From Aneurinibacillus sp. Ricciae_BoGa-3 (GTDB lineage Bacteria; Bacillota; Bacilli; Aneurinibacillales; Aneurinibacillaceae): a stretch of 64,000 bases of DNA. The DNA is taken from the NCBI RefSeq assembly GCF_028421645.1, contig NZ_CP116888.1:124001-188000 (forward strand), given 5' to 3'. The translations under genes were made by a program, and so were the position numbers. The notes under the pieces were generated by a model. That model was not told the DNA's origin. It worked only from the letters and a program-made list of their open reading frames with translations, and made no database searches. Shown here in pieces: positions 42,765 to 50,599 of the stretch; position 1 is the stretch's first letter, and every line of letters begins with the position of its first letter.

Positions 42765-42986
42765 TTAACTATTTGATTTGAACCATTTTCTTTCTTCATA
42801 ATCTAGATAACGTCTTTCTCCCGTTGTTTTATCAAAAGATTCTATGCGTCTACGTTCATCCGCACCCTTTTGTAACGCTTCAAATGTTTTAACAAGTACA
42901 CCATCCACGTAATAGACCTTTCTTTTACTTTCTAAACTAAGGAACACACTCTGCTTTTCGTTTATCATTAATTTTTCTTTATTCAT
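42765..42986 (-). CDS. small hypothetical protein
   Basis: 73 residues, ATG 42986 behind AGGAGGAAC. Basic, with FLSLESKRKVYYVDGVLVKT suggesting a small strand-rich domain. Second gene of the NrtR operon. Not recognised. Confidence 0.6.
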   Translation of the reverse strand: MNKEKLMINEKQSVFLSLESKRKVYYVDGVLVKTFEALQKGADERRRIESFDKTTGERRYLDYEERKWFKSNS

Positions 42987-43014
42987 CTCTCGTTCCTCCT
43001 ATACGCCATTCCCT

Positions 43015-43173
43015 CTATTTGAGAACATCCCATTTATATAATTCATTCAAGGAATTCAAAACATCTTGAACGTCTCGTCCAAAACCGCTTAAATCGGTAT
43101 CTTTTTTGTATTTCTCCAAAATAACGTTAAAGGCTTTAATTTTGATGTCATCAGGTAAATTTAAAAGGTTCAT
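43015..43173 (-). CDS. small hypothetical protein, first gene of the NrtR operon
   Basis: 52 residues (MNLLNLPDDIKIKAFNVILE...), ATG 43173 with GAGGAG upstream. Acidic and helical. Directly downstream of the promoter at 43248-43276. Unknown. Confidence 0.6.
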   Translation of the reverse strand: MNLLNLPDDIKIKAFNVILEKYKKDTDLSGFGRDVQDVLNSLNELYKWDVLK

Positions 43174-43238
43174 TTTTGTATCTCCTCTCTGTTATTGGTT
43201 TTGACTGTTCTACTTTATTGTATACATAGTATCGAGAA

Positions 43239-43261
43239 GATATTATCATTTTAATATTAAC
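43239..43261. promoter_or_regulatory. candidate NrtR operator of the NrtR operon
   Basis: GATATTATCATTTTAATATT plus AAC; identical in 20 of 23 positions to 34301-34323, and in the same place relative to the -10 box. Autoregulation by NrtR is the inference. Confidence 0.6.
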
Positions 43262-43276
43262 TATGTAAAAAGTCAA
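43248..43276 (-). promoter_or_regulatory. sigma-A-type promoter of the NrtR operon
   Basis: Minus-strand TTGACT (43276-43271), 17-base spacer, TAAAAT (43253-43248). Confidence 0.72.
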
Positions 43277-43301
43277 GGTTTACCAAGTCTAACCCTCATA
43301 A

Positions 43302-43332
43302 AAAAGGAAAAAGCCCCCATATAGGGAAGCTT
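43302..43332 (-). terminator. rho-independent terminator
   Basis: AGCTTCCC/GGGGGCT stem (two G.U) and Ts on the minus strand after the gene ending at 43345. Confidence 0.65.
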
Positions 43333-43344
43333 AACCGTTTGACA

Positions 43345-43542
43345 TTATTTAACTTCGACTTCACACCAACCCGTCAGTTCAGAAAAAGCAACGACCTCTT
43401 TGCTTCCATCTTCGAGTTCTACATACAGTCCAAAGCCTTCCACTTCATCCAGAACGATAGCTGTTGGATTTTCAGCTTCCGTGATTTGATTATCCCGATA
43501 ATATAAAATTACGGTTTTACCTTTAAATTCCGATGCTCGCAT
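43345..43542 (-). CDS. small hypothetical protein
   Basis: 65 residues from ATG 43542, with AAAGGAG upstream; the longer frame to 43641 reads into the IscB element and is rejected. Strand-rich (GKTVILYYRDNQ, GLYVELEDGSKEVVAF), maybe a small SH3-like barrel. Its upstream region now carries the IscB element's right end. Unknown. Confidence 0.6.
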   Translation of the reverse strand: MRASEFKGKTVILYYRDNQITEAENPTAIVLDEVEGFGLYVELEDGSKEVVAFSELTGWCEVEVK

Positions 43543-43646
43543 CTTTATCTCTCCTTTGTTAGTAAATGTTGTCTTTTTATATTTACTTCCTTCTATTACA
43601 GAGCACTTAGCATTCACAGAACTTAGTCGCAGGAAGCCCATCGCCT

Positions 43647-44933
43647 TTAGGCATGGGAGGAATGCGATGCCTTTGCTTCCTGCAACTGATAGCTATACCC
43701 GTCAAATCGTTGAATGATTTGACAATGTTTATAGTTGATTCCTTGGGCGATTCGTTTACCATCTTTATTTTTAATATCAAAACTTCCCGTTTTGCGACAA
43801 GCAACTTCGCCATACCACGTACCTTTGTATTTTCCCTTTGGAACAATAGCTTTTATCATGTCGCCAGTTTGAAATCCAAATACCGTTTTTTGTCGCATCA
43901 GGTATCCTCTTGGAAACCCAAATTGATTCACATTCGTGCGACAATGAGAGCCACGACCTTTTGCTTTGATGTGCAATACTTGATTTGTTTTCAATTGCAA
44001 TGAAGGGGGTGTCGATTCTCCTATGCAACACGCATCATAGTGATGGTCTTTTGGAAGTCCAACGGCAATACGGTTCATTTTGGTTCTTGCTCCTGTGCCA
44101 CACTCCACAGATAGCCCCGTTGCTTGTAATATTCCATAAATTTTCCAACGTGTGGCATTGACAACGGCAGAATCTTTAAAAAAGGCAACATTTCCTTTGA
44201 CGTGGGGAAACCCAAATTCCTCTGCTGTTTGGTTCCCTTTCCGTTGATTACAGTCATGACAAGCAATGGTTAGGTTATCTAAACGATTGGAGCCTCCTCT
44301 TGATTTTGGAAGAATATGTTCCACTTCCAACGGAATATTCCTTTTGCCACAATACGCACAAGTGCGATGATATCGTTCTAAGAGATACTGACGCACCTCA
44401 TAGCCCATCAACGTTCCTTGTTGGTATTCCACACCCGTTATGCTTGGATTTTGTAATAGTTGCGTATCAAACTTGACATTTTCATAGGAAATGTCAGTAA
44501 GGGGAATGATTTTTTGGAATCGGTTCACCCATGTTGCAATGTTATGGACACGACTTTGTAAGGAAGGGGGAACCCAACCTTTTTTCCGTTTACGATTAAC
44601 AAAACGTGGTGGACGATATCGCAAATTCTTGGAACGTCTGCGTCTGCGATAAGCCTTTCTTTTTTCCAAAAGCTCTGTAATATCGGAACGGTGATGTAAT
44701 TGTGCCATAAAAACAACTTTATCTTGCTGTAAAATGGCAAGCCCTGTATGGCGACTACCATAATCAATTTTTAAACGATAATTTTGTGCCTTTGTGGAAA
44801 TTGATTCATTCAAAATAATGGTAAATGGATACCTTTTGAAAATTTTGGCTTTCTCTTGTTTTAATAGTTTCCTTGCTTTGGCTGAATGACAAGGGTCTAA
44901 TGGTTTTCTATTGGTATCTAAGACAAAGACCAT
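43647..44933 (-). CDS. iscB: RNA-guided HNH/RuvC endonuclease IscB
   Basis: 428 residues. N-terminal PLMP-type domain (FVLDTNRKPLDPCHSAKARK), RuvC-I Asp in IDYGSRHTGLAIL, arginine-rich bridge helix (AYRRRRRSKNLRYRPPRF), RuvC-II Glu in SYENVKFD, HNH domain (CAYCG, EVEHILPKSRGG, CHDCNQRKG), RuvC-III HHYDA, and a C-terminal beta domain (GKYKGTWYGEVACRK). All catalytic residues are present. The ATG at 44933 is ten bases behind AAAGGAG; a longer frame to 44972 is rejected. IscB is the Cas9 ancestor family and uses an omega RNA. Confidence 0.92.
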   Translation of the reverse strand: MVFVLDTNRKPLDPCHSAKARKLLKQEKAKIFKRYPFTIILNESISTKAQNYRLKIDYGSRHTGLAILQQDKVVFMAQLHHRSDITELLEKRKAYRRRRRSKNLRYRPPRFVNRKRKKGWVPPSLQSRVHNIATWVNRFQKIIPLTDISYENVKFDTQLLQNPSITGVEYQQGTLMGYEVRQYLLERYHRTCAYCGKRNIPLEVEHILPKSRGGSNRLDNLTIACHDCNQRKGNQTAEEFGFPHVKGNVAFFKDSAVVNATRWKIYGILQATGLSVECGTGARTKMNRIAVGLPKDHHYDACCIGESTPPSLQLKTNQVLHIKAKGRGSHCRTNVNQFGFPRGYLMRQKTVFGFQTGDMIKAIVPKGKYKGTWYGEVACRKTGSFDIKNKDGKRIAQGINYKHCQIIQRFDGYSYQLQEAKASHSSHA

Positions 44934-45175
44934 AATAGAATTACTCCTTTCCTCGCCCGAAGGCGGTAACATTCTACTCGACCATATTGAAAGAGCTTGT
45001 TCAACTTACCGCACCGACTCGTACCACCCAAGTCTTTTAACGATAAACGACAGTAGCAACGGACTGTAGAAGCATCCGTTGGTGTCATGACCCCATCAAT
45101 GTAGCGGATTTGCACCGCTTGGTCTGGTCATAATAAGGCTTTTACAAGCCCACGCTTTTTAAGCGTGTGGTTTAT
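44934..45175 (-). ncRNA. IscB omega RNA (HEARO-type)
   Basis: About 240 bases of non-coding, GC-richer sequence directly upstream of iscB on the same strand, starting at the left-end hairpin and full of short stems (GGCTT/AAGCC, GGTGCAAATCC-type). This is where IscB omega RNA is encoded. The guide would be the few bases beyond the left end (into 45183-45200). Boundaries not verified. Confidence 0.7.
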
Positions 45176-45353
45176 GACACCACCAAAACCCGATTAACAT
45201 CAAGGGTAATCGAAATAAAACGAGTTTCCCACACAGGTAAAGTAAAGCAAAGATTACTATTATAAGTTCTCCAACCAATGTTCCAAAATCGACTATCCAA
45301 AATAAGGGACGTAAAATCGGAATTTGCTTCATCGTTTCCCAAGTACCTATCAT
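45159..45353 (-). pseudogene. small membrane protein truncated by the IscB element
   Basis: ATG 45353 behind GGAGG opens a hydrophobic protein: FWIVDFGTLVGELIIVIFAL then LYLCGKLVLFRLPLMLIG. The last residues (CHKPHA) and the stop codon come from the element's left-end hairpin, so the original C-terminus has been lost. Two transmembrane segments are likely. No matching continuation was seen on the other side of the element. Confidence 0.6.
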
Positions 45354-45374
45354 CTTACTTACCTCCGAATATTT

Positions 45375-45527
45375 CTACTCTCCACAACTCTTACTTCCAC
45401 AAGTCGGACAAGGACGACAAGTTCCCACAATTTGTTCAAACACGGTTTCACAGCAATAGCATTCTATGAACGTGGTTTTAAGAGTCATCTGATTTGAATT
45501 TTTACCTTCTAATAGTTGTTTTTCCAT
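45375..45527 (-). CDS. small zinc-ribbon protein
   Basis: 50 residues. CYCC in the middle and CRPCPTCGSKSC near the end make a compact multi-cysteine zinc ribbon. ATG 45527 with AAAGGATG upstream. It precedes the truncated membrane-protein gene by 21 bases, so they were probably one operon. Unknown role. 45528-45690 shows no gene. Confidence 0.6.
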   Translation of the reverse strand: MEKQLLEGKNSNQMTLKTTFIECYCCETVFEQIVGTCRPCPTCGSKSCGE

Positions 45528-45694
45528 TGGATAAACATCCTTTCTCGTATGTGTTTAGTAACACCTGTTTTCTAATCTTCTTGTATCTTATTCACTTCAT
45601 GTTAGATTCATAAATCCTCTTTATTTATATGAACAATTACATATTTCTTTATATTCTTTTACAAACGCTTAAGACAATTTTAGAAAATGATAAA

Positions 45695-45727
45695 AATAAA
45701 ACCCCCTACATTTATTAGGGAGTTTTT
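45695..45727 (-). terminator. rho-independent terminator
   Basis: AAACTCCCTA/TAGGGGGTTT stem (one G.U) and Ts on the minus strand, overlapping the stop of the gene at 45726. Confidence 0.75.
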
Positions 45728-45995
45728 ACAAAAAGGCTTGTTCCTTTTCCTTTTCTTCCACTTCAGCCGTTTCTTCTTTCGCATAGAAAGACAAAAGCTC
45801 TTGTAATCGATTTCTCTCTTTTGAACTGTAATTCACGGCTCCACACATTTTACATTTTTGAATACGAGCCGCTACAGGCATTGAGGTATGTTTGTTAATC
45901 TGCAGATGAACCGTCGCACGTTTGCTTACCGTTTCTCCGTTGCATTTGGGACAAGCATTATCCACTGTCGCTTGCTCATTTTTACTTGTTCTCAC
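45726..45995 (-). CDS. zinc-ribbon protein with acidic tail
   Basis: 89 residues from GTG 45995, ten bases behind AAAAGGAG; a longer ATG-less-supported frame reaches 46031. CPKC and CKMC, 32 residues apart, form a zinc ribbon; the C-terminal 20 residues are Glu/Lys-rich. Promoter at 46031-46059. Function unknown. Confidence 0.65.
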   Translation of the reverse strand: MRTSKNEQATVDNACPKCNGETVSKRATVHLQINKHTSMPVAARIQKCKMCGAVNYSSKERNRLQELLSFYAKEETAEVEEKEKEQAFL

Positions 45996-46030
45996 TGGAT
46001 TGACGCTCCTTTTTTTTGAGATTTTAATCA

Positions 46031-46059
46031 ATTATATCATCAATTTAGATTATAAACAA
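46031..46059 (-). promoter_or_regulatory. promoter
   Basis: Minus-strand TTGTTT (46059-46054), 17-base spacer, TATAAT (46036-46031). If used, the transcript starts inside the longer frame, supporting the GTG start at 45995. Confidence 0.65.
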
Positions 46060-46092
46060 TAAAATAAGGCTACTATGAAGTTCATAGTAGCC
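46060..46092 (-). terminator. rho-independent terminator
   Basis: GGCTACTATGAA/TTCATAGTAGCC perfect 12-bp stem and a T-rich tail on the minus strand, just after the PBP gene. Confidence 0.8.
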
Positions 46093-46098
46093 CATTTG

Positions 46099-48933
46099 TT
46101 ACGGTGCAGTAATTCCGCTAGATGAAACGGGAGGCGCAACGGTTTGGTTACTTGCCCCTGTATCCGTTCCAGTAGATGTAGAGGATTCATGTGGTGTCGT
46201 AACCGAAGACGTTCCTCCTTGCTGATTGACGGGTTGATTCGGGTCAACAGGCGAACTATTTGTGGTTTGTCCACTCACATCGGCTGGATTAGAACTAGGA
46301 ATAGGTGCAGGTGATTGAGATGCATTTACTACACCAGGATTCATCTGATTTTGGTTGTTCGGTTGAACAGGTGCAACATTTGTTTGCGTTGGTACATTTG
46401 TTTTTGGCTGTGCTTGATTCACTGGCTTTTGAACCGTCGGTTGTACAGGAACCATTACTTGTGGAGGCAACACAGGAGCAGGATGTTCTACTGCATAACG
46501 TTCTGCGTCCAATCGTTGTACCTCATTGTTGTAGCGGTCGATTAAGGGATAATAGGCATCCTGATGTTTAACATCGTCAATCAGCCTTTTCGTGCTAGTT
46601 ATCAGAGCATCTATAAACATAAAATCATTCGGACTTAAAACATGGGCGTTCTCTAATTGTGTGACATTCGTATTTGCATAGGTTTCTCTTTGCGTTTCCT
46701 GTTCCTGAGTCAACCCGAATTTCTTATAATCATTTTTCCTTGCTTCTTCTTCGGCTCTTGCCTTAGCCCTTGCCTTAGCTTCTGCCTCCGCTATGGCTTT
46801 GTCCCGAAGCTCGACATAAATTTTTGGAATCAATTCTTTTGTCCACCATCCATGACTATCATTGGCATCCACTTCTCCTGTGTATGGATTATGGTACATA
46901 TACGAAATGCGGGACGGAACCGTAAAGTCTTTACTTGGCAGTCCCTTATGAATGGCTAACATGTAATTGTGCCAAATCTCCCCTGGATAGGTTCTTCCAT
47001 ATAATTGCGGAATGGCAACAGGATTGTCGTTACCCACCCACACAACTGTTGTATTGTACGGGGTGTACCCTGCAAACCATCCATCTTTTGAATCGTCTGT
47101 CGTACCTGTTTTGGCGGCAGTTGGAATATTGTAAATCCCTAATCCATGACCAGTGGAGTGTTCACCCGTTACAACCCCTTTTAGTACATCGGTCATCAAA
47201 TAAGAGGCTCCGCTGTCGTAGATTTGTTTGGTATCGTGTTTGTTTTCATACAACACCGTATTGGTAACATCCTCTATTTTACTGATTCCAGTTGGACGAA
47301 TGTACTGTCCATTATGTTCAAGCGTAGCATAGGCTCCTGCCATCTCCAGCGGAGTTGTTCCATACGTAAATCCACCAATCCCAATAATCGGATTTTTATC
47401 TTGGTTGACAATATTACTAAACTCCATGTTGGTTAAATATTTAACCATATTGCCTGCCCCATATTTCTCAACAATTTTAAAAGGAATGGTGTTGAGTGAA
47501 AGATTGACAGCAAATCGCATATCAACACTTCCGTAAAAGGTATGCTCTGCATTAATAGGTCCATTCGTGATAGCATCATCCACCATCGTAGAAGATGCCA
47601 ACATGCCCCTCTCAAAGGCAGGTGTATAAGCAACTAACGGTTTAATACTAGAACCAGGTTGCCGATAAGAAAGGAAGGCACGGTTAAAGGTATTGGCTAC
47701 CTCTGATTGGGTTCTGCCACCTACAATGGCAACGACATCCCCTGTTTGATTATCAATGCTTACGCCCGCTCCCTGTGTTTTGTACAGACCTGTATTCGAA
47801 TTTTTATCTGAAAAATCGGTTAAACCTTTGTTGATACTATCCTGCAAAAGTTGTTGTTTTTGTAAATCGATGGTGGAATGAATTTGATACCCACCGTTGC
47901 GAATTTGCTTATACACTTCATTAAACAATTCGTTAAAATTAGCGTTGTACGTAGCTCTTTCCGCTTCCGAAGCGAAGGCATACTTAAAAGTGAAACCTTC
48001 ATGCTCCATGAGTAGCTTTGTTGCACTGCTCAACACAAAAGAAATCGCATAGCTATCAGGTTTTATCTTTTCCTTCTGCAGGTGAAGCACAATCTTTTCG
48101 GAAAGTGCCTTTTGATATTCCGCTTGAGTAATTAAATGCAAATTTCTCATATTAGTGAGAATAAGATTTCTTCTTTGGAGCGCATAATTCATATGTTGAA
48201 TCGGATTGTAATGACTTGGATTGTTTGGTACACCCGCCAACAGTGCAACCTCTGAGAGTGTTAAATCTTTTGATGGTTTGCTAAAGTACATTCTGGAAGC
48301 CGTATCGATTCCATAAGCACCACTCCCAAAATAAATATTGTTCACATAGTATTCCATGATTTGGTCTTTGGAATATATCTTTTCTAGCTTAATGGCAATA
48401 AGCATTTCTTCTAGCTTGCGAGAAAATCGTTGCTCACTATTCAAGAATACATTTTTTACAAGCTGTTGGGTGATGGTACTTCCGCCTTGTGTAATTCTTC
48501 CTTTGTGTTGTATCATCGAAGCCAACGCTCGAAAGTTTGCTTTCACATCTACCCCATTGTGTTGCATGAAGCGATTATCTTCAATGGCGACAAAGGCATT
48601 TTTGGTGTACCGATTCATATTTTGGCTATCCACATAATAATAGTGATGGTCTGCCAACTTCGTCATGACATTGCCTTTGTTATCATAAAGAACGGTATCT
48701 GTTCGACTTTTAAAGGTTCCTTCATTAATGGATGCTATCTTTTTGTTCGAATCATCCACGATAGCTTGCATGGCAGGTTTATATTTGAATGCCAGTACGG
48801 ACACTGCGCCTACACCCATCACAAAAAGAGACAAAACCGTTATCCCCGTTACTTTCCTAACCTTTTTCCACCGTCGTTTCCTTTTTTCTTTCTTCACCCT
48901 CTTTATTTCTTTACGGTTTTCTTCGTCTTGCAA
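46099..48933 (-). CDS. class A penicillin-binding protein (PBP1a-like)
   Basis: 944 residues. Basic cytoplasmic N-terminus, one transmembrane segment (about residues 30-52), glycosyltransferase GT51 domain (IEDNRFMQHNGVD, GGSTITQQLVKN), then a transpeptidase domain with SSIKP (SXXK), SLN (SXN) and KTGTT (KTG). The C-terminal 170 residues are Pro/Gln/Asn/Thr-rich, probably wall-spanning. It polymerises and crosslinks peptidoglycan outside the membrane. ATG 48933 behind GGAGGGGAG. It is rare on a mobile element; its role may be to alter wall synthesis or beta-lactam response of the host. Confidence 0.92.
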   Translation of the reverse strand: MQDEENRKEIKRVKKEKRKRRWKKVRKVTGITVLSLFVMGVGAVSVLAFKYKPAMQAIVDDSNKKIASINEGTFKSRTDTVLYDNKGNVMTKLADHHYYYVDSQNMNRYTKNAFVAIEDNRFMQHNGVDVKANFRALASMIQHKGRITQGGSTITQQLVKNVFLNSEQRFSRKLEEMLIAIKLEKIYSKDQIMEYYVNNIYFGSGAYGIDTASRMYFSKPSKDLTLSEVALLAGVPNNPSHYNPIQHMNYALQRRNLILTNMRNLHLITQAEYQKALSEKIVLHLQKEKIKPDSYAISFVLSSATKLLMEHEGFTFKYAFASEAERATYNANFNELFNEVYKQIRNGGYQIHSTIDLQKQQLLQDSINKGLTDFSDKNSNTGLYKTQGAGVSIDNQTGDVVAIVGGRTQSEVANTFNRAFLSYRQPGSSIKPLVAYTPAFERGMLASSTMVDDAITNGPINAEHTFYGSVDMRFAVNLSLNTIPFKIVEKYGAGNMVKYLTNMEFSNIVNQDKNPIIGIGGFTYGTTPLEMAGAYATLEHNGQYIRPTGISKIEDVTNTVLYENKHDTKQIYDSGASYLMTDVLKGVVTGEHSTGHGLGIYNIPTAAKTGTTDDSKDGWFAGYTPYNTTVVWVGNDNPVAIPQLYGRTYPGEIWHNYMLAIHKGLPSKDFTVPSRISYMYHNPYTGEVDANDSHGWWTKELIPKIYVELRDKAIAEAEAKARAKARAEEEARKNDYKKFGLTQEQETQRETYANTNVTQLENAHVLSPNDFMFIDALITSTKRLIDDVKHQDAYYPLIDRYNNEVQRLDAERYAVEHPAPVLPPQVMVPVQPTVQKPVNQAQPKTNVPTQTNVAPVQPNNQNQMNPGVVNASQSPAPIPSSNPADVSGQTTNSSPVDPNQPVNQQGGTSSVTTPHESSTSTGTDTGASNQTVAPPVSSSGITAP

Positions 48934-49072
48934 AGGTCTCCCCTCCTGTTTCTATCTGTAAGGATGAACGTTTACTCTTCCTTATTTATTATTTAGTCAT
49001 ATTTTTATTTATGTAGCTTATAGTCAATATTATTATAGGAGTTTTAAGTAAAAAGGTCAATTTTATTTTACA

Positions 49073-49098
49073 AATAAAAAACACCCAAAGCGGGTGTT
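49073..49098 (-). terminator. rho-independent terminator
   Basis: AACACCC/GGGTGTT stem with a GCTTT loop and a T-run on the minus strand. It would end whatever is transcribed from 49099-49257. Confidence 0.7.
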
Positions 49099-49120
49099 CG
49101 CTGTAAACTATGTAGACCCA

Positions 49121-49142
49121 CCCCAGGGCTTCCGCCCTGGGG
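49121..49142. other. perfect GC-rich hairpin
   Basis: CCCCAGGGC/GCCCTGGGG around TTCC. High GC in AT-rich DNA. It resembles the end hairpins of IS200/IS605-type elements, or a stable RNA stem. It lies between a truncated start (49247) and a terminator. Confidence 0.5.
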
Positions 49143-49205
49143 CGTATTACGAGCAGATGAATAGAAATGATTTAGATGGTGTAAGAACATGAAGCAAATG
49201 ATGAA

Positions 49206-49247
49206 TCAGTGTTGCTTTGTATCAACTTCTCTAATTCTTTCATTCAT
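49206..49247 (-). pseudogene. gene remnant
   Basis: A strong AAAGGAGAG site before ATG 49247 leads into only 13 codons (MNERIREVDTKQH) before a stop. A good start with no body suggests the gene was cut short, perhaps by the event that left the hairpin at 49121. 48934-49070 and 49258-49479 show no gene beyond a TTGACTATA element near 49020. Confidence 0.35.
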
Positions 49248-49479
49248 GCCACTCTCCTTTTCAGTGTAAATAGATATTTACCTTGATTTGAATCGTGCTA
49301 CTTGTTGCTCTCATGCTAGATTATATACCGCTCACCGAATCCTATAACTTTACCTCTTTGATTTTGACGTTTTCTCTTCATCTCGTCTCGCTCAAACGTT
49401 GTTCGACACATTTTATGGGTTGGAATTCCTAAAAAAGCCAACAATAGTAACAAGTAAAGTTAAAAGAGGAGGCATTCGT

Positions 49480-49614
49480 ATGCAAGAACGACATTATACA
49501 GGAAATGACGAGTTCAAATTTTTTAGGGGAATGATATGGGGAATCTTATTCAGCTTCCCATTATGGGCGATTATCATCCTAATCAGTAGATTTCTATGGC
49601 ACTACTTTCGTTAA
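49480..49614 (+). CDS. small single-pass membrane protein
   Basis: 44 residues, ATG 49480 behind GAGGAGG. One transmembrane segment (FRGMIWGILFSFPLWAIIIL). Charged N-terminus, short basic C-terminus. Upstream longer frame rejected for lack of ribosome site. Unknown role. Confidence 0.6.
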   Translation: MQERHYTGNDEFKFFRGMIWGILFSFPLWAIIILISRFLWHYFR

Positions 49615-49616
49615 AC

Positions 49617-49665
49617 AAAAAAAAGCACCTGGTGTTTAGATAGACACAGATGCTTTTTCTTTTTG
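49617..49665. terminator. bidirectional terminator
   Basis: AAAAAGCA/TGCTTTTT stem with an inner GTGT/ACAC pairing, between convergent genes. Confidence 0.7.
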
Positions 49666-50469
49666 TATCGAGTCGTCGTCCTCTGTGTCAAACAAACGAA
49701 TCATCAGTTGTTCAAGAGATTTCGCTTCGCCCACTCGTATTTGATTTACCCGTTCATCTTCCGAAACATCGGTTGGATAAGCAACTCCTTCAAACGTTAA
49801 TCCATAACCTTTTCCTTTGGACTTACATTCTATCGAAATATGCCATCCTTCTGCCATTTTTTTAACCAGTATTGCCTCTCCGTTTGTATTCGCTTTTCTT
49901 ATGGTTAAACGAGGAATTTCTCTCTTTGGTTGCTCTTTTTCTTTTGGATGTTTAATTTTGACAAATACATCCTTATTGCGTTTGACATCAAATTTAAAAT
50001 GTTGAACCAAATTGAGGGTATTAAAACACCGTTGTTTTGCAGACGTACCATTGCCAACAAAGCTTAATCCATAGATGTCCAAAAAGTCCTCAAGCGAAAG
50101 ATTATCGCCAACACCCATACGGTAACTCATTTCATTTTTGATATTCCAATATTGGTAGTTCATAATTTTATAGAAGTCTTTTGTTTTCGATTTGTAGTTA
50201 ACTTCTTTGGATAGCTCTGTCAGTCTTTGCATCTCCACCATCTCAAAGGTTATAAATTTGCACGTATAGGGTGACCCAACCCATGCTTCAAATTCGGTCA
50301 GCATCCCGACAAGTGATGCATTCACTTTATTATCCAGTTCATATTCAAACGTAGAAAGCAATTGTAATTCTGGATTGGTTCTAAAGGCAACCAGTTTCAT
50401 CTCCGTATTAATTTCTGTTTTTGTCTTGTTTTCTTCCAGGTTAAAAAAAACATAATCGGGTATCTGCAC
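49636..50469 (-). CDS. hypothetical protein
   Basis: 277 residues, soluble. The middle is helical and Asn/Lys-rich; after about residue 180 there is a basic linker (KIKHPKEKEQPKREIPRL) and then a strand-rich domain (GWHISIECKSKGKGYGLTFE) ending in an acidic tail. ATG at 50469 with GGAGGG upstream. It lies downstream of the DUF2325-like gene. Not recognised. Confidence 0.65.
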   Translation of the reverse strand: MQIPDYVFFNLEENKTKTEINTEMKLVAFRTNPELQLLSTFEYELDNKVNASLVGMLTEFEAWVGSPYTCKFITFEMVEMQRLTELSKEVNYKSKTKDFYKIMNYQYWNIKNEMSYRMGVGDNLSLEDFLDIYGLSFVGNGTSAKQRCFNTLNLVQHFKFDVKRNKDVFVKIKHPKEKEQPKREIPRLTIRKANTNGEAILVKKMAEGWHISIECKSKGKGYGLTFEGVAYPTDVSEDERVNQIRVGEAKSLEQLMIRLFDTEDDDSIQKEKASVSI

Positions 50470-50542
50470 TTTTTACTTCCCTCCTATTCTATATCTGTTC
50501 AATTTTTACCATTATAGTTGGATTCGAACAAGGTTAATAGCG

Positions 50543-50566
50543 TTTTTCAACACTATCTGTCCGAAT
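50543..50566. repeat. dispersed repeat copy, diverged
   Basis: TTTTTCAACACTATCTGTCC then GAAT; shares TTTCAACAC and CCGAAT with the copies at 15937, 15979 and 40622. Located between two minus-strand genes. Confidence 0.4.
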
Positions 50567-50592
50567 AAAAAAAGGAAGCCCGAAGGCTCCCG
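50567..50592 (-). terminator. rho-independent terminator
   Basis: GGGAGCC/GGCTTCC stem (imperfect) with seven Ts on the minus strand, after the gene ending at 50600. Confidence 0.65.
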
Positions 50593-50599
50593 ATTGATT

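Larger units (their letters stand above)
43630..45182 (-). mobile_element. IS200/IS605-like element carrying IscB
   Basis: Right-end hairpin at 43637-43657 (CCCATgCC/GGCgATGGG) overlaps the iscB stop; left-end hairpin at 45149-45170 (CCACACGCTT/AAGCGTGGG). Between them are iscB and its upstream RNA region, with no transposase. The left end interrupts a small membrane-protein gene (45159-45353). Exact ends uncertain by about ten bases. Confidence 0.78.
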
